From NCBI GenBank assembly GCA_008636105.1, contig VSDH01000030.1, positions 4,142 to 36,317 of the forward strand: DNA of 32,176 nucleotides, read 5' to 3'. The DNA is from Candidatus Scalindua sediminis (lineage in GTDB: Bacteria > Planctomycetota > Brocadiia > Brocadiales > Scalinduaceae). Under the pieces are notes generated by a model, which saw only the letters and a program-made list of their open reading frames with translations, did not search any database and was not told where the DNA came from. The translations under genes were made by a program, and so were the position numbers. This document shows, in pieces, positions 31,957 through 32,176 of this stretch (positions within the stretch are counted from its first letter, which is position 1; each line of letters opens with the position of its first letter).

Positions 31957-32029
31957 GGCGTTATTTAATTTATATATTTAAGAAACACGGCTGTTTATAA
32001 AAGTAAAAAATGCACTCGTAAATAACGCC
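31957..32029. repeat. 11-bp perfect inverted repeat with 51-base spacer
   Basis: GGCGTTATTTA at 31957-31967 and its exact complement TAAATAACGCC at 32019-32029. It lies in the promoter region of the CNNM operon. No target-site duplication is seen, so an element end is not proven. Confidence 0.7.
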
Positions 32030-32099
32030 TATATATTATAAAATTATAACCGTTAACTTATAAATTTGTCAAATACAAAACGGGGTGAAATCAAATTGT

Positions 32100-32176
32100 T
32101 GTCATAGCAAATTGATAATGTCAGTATAAGACAAATAGAAAATGTCAGGTATACTCATCTCCGGAAAGGAGGTGAG
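32100..32176 (+). promoter_or_regulatory. TGTCA repeats and strong Shine-Dalgarno at the right edge
   Basis: TGTCA occurs at 32100, 32119 and 32143, the last two inside AATGTCAG. They are followed by CTCATCTCC-GGAAA-GGAGGTGAG, a near-palindrome that places a perfect Shine-Dalgarno (AAAGGAGGTGA) at the window end. A rightward gene probably starts just outside. Repeats of this type also occur near ends of some insertion sequences. Confidence 0.4.

Noticed and set aside
32163..32176. AAAGGAGGTGA at the right edge as the 3' end of a leftward 16S rRNA gene
   Set aside because: The base after GGTGA is G, while the conserved 16S end would give T (GGTGAT). A Shine-Dalgarno for a rightward gene fits better, but only two bases decide this.

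Overview
The window is an AT-rich bacterial chromosome segment with mostly single-copy housekeeping genes and a few accessory loci. My best guess is a Planctomycetota-type genome of the anammox order Brocadiales. This is an inference from gene style: a large periplasmic S41 protease, PilZ proteins, many lipoproteins, and GC-rich palindromes scattered through AT-rich spacers. No marker gene in the window proves the taxonomy. Lipoprotein signal peptides, MltA and RpoN point to a Gram-negative-type cell.

Layout. Bases 1-178 hold the start of a leftward gene made of in-frame 18-bp tandem repeats. Bases 600-9960 are a loosely packed region of envelope and signalling genes: a small membrane protein with a YSC84/SYLF-like lipoprotein, a YcgR-like PilZ protein, an exported TPR protein, MltA, a PilZ gene broken by a 9-T run, a MASE1-only membrane sensor and a PilX-like pilin with a repetitive beta-rich body. 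The spacers here are long and carry hairpins and dispersed repeats. Bases 10062-14068 hold a LOG-family phosphoribohydrolase with a zinc-ribbon protein, an APC amino-acid permease and an N-acyl-D-amino-acid deacylase.

Bases 14223-20520 are an information-processing block, all leftward: tRNA-Val, a decayed tRNA-Val copy, tRNA-Asp, tRNA-Arg(ACG), tadA, two tRNA-Ser, the large-type SRP RNA, dnaX, ybaB, recR, rpoN and a small lipoprotein. The tadA-SRP RNA-dnaX-ybaB-recR order matches the one known from Bacillus subtilis. A 1000-residue C-terminal processing protease faces the other way (20687-23689).

The most interesting locus is leftward from 29641 to 23836: a consensus promoter, an Rrf2-family regulator, an SLC13/DASS anion permease, a universal stress protein, a short AprA-like flavoprotein, a short AprB-like ferredoxin and a homo-oligomeric ATP sulfurylase (Sat). 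Related dyad sites lie at the start of transcription and again between the regulator and the permease. I read this as a self-contained uptake, activation and reduction module for sulfate (sulfate to APS to sulfite) under Rrf2 control. No Dsr or Qmo genes are present in the window. Two overlapping CNNM/CorC-family genes follow. The right edge holds TGTCA repeats and a strong Shine-Dalgarno sequence for a gene lying outside the window.
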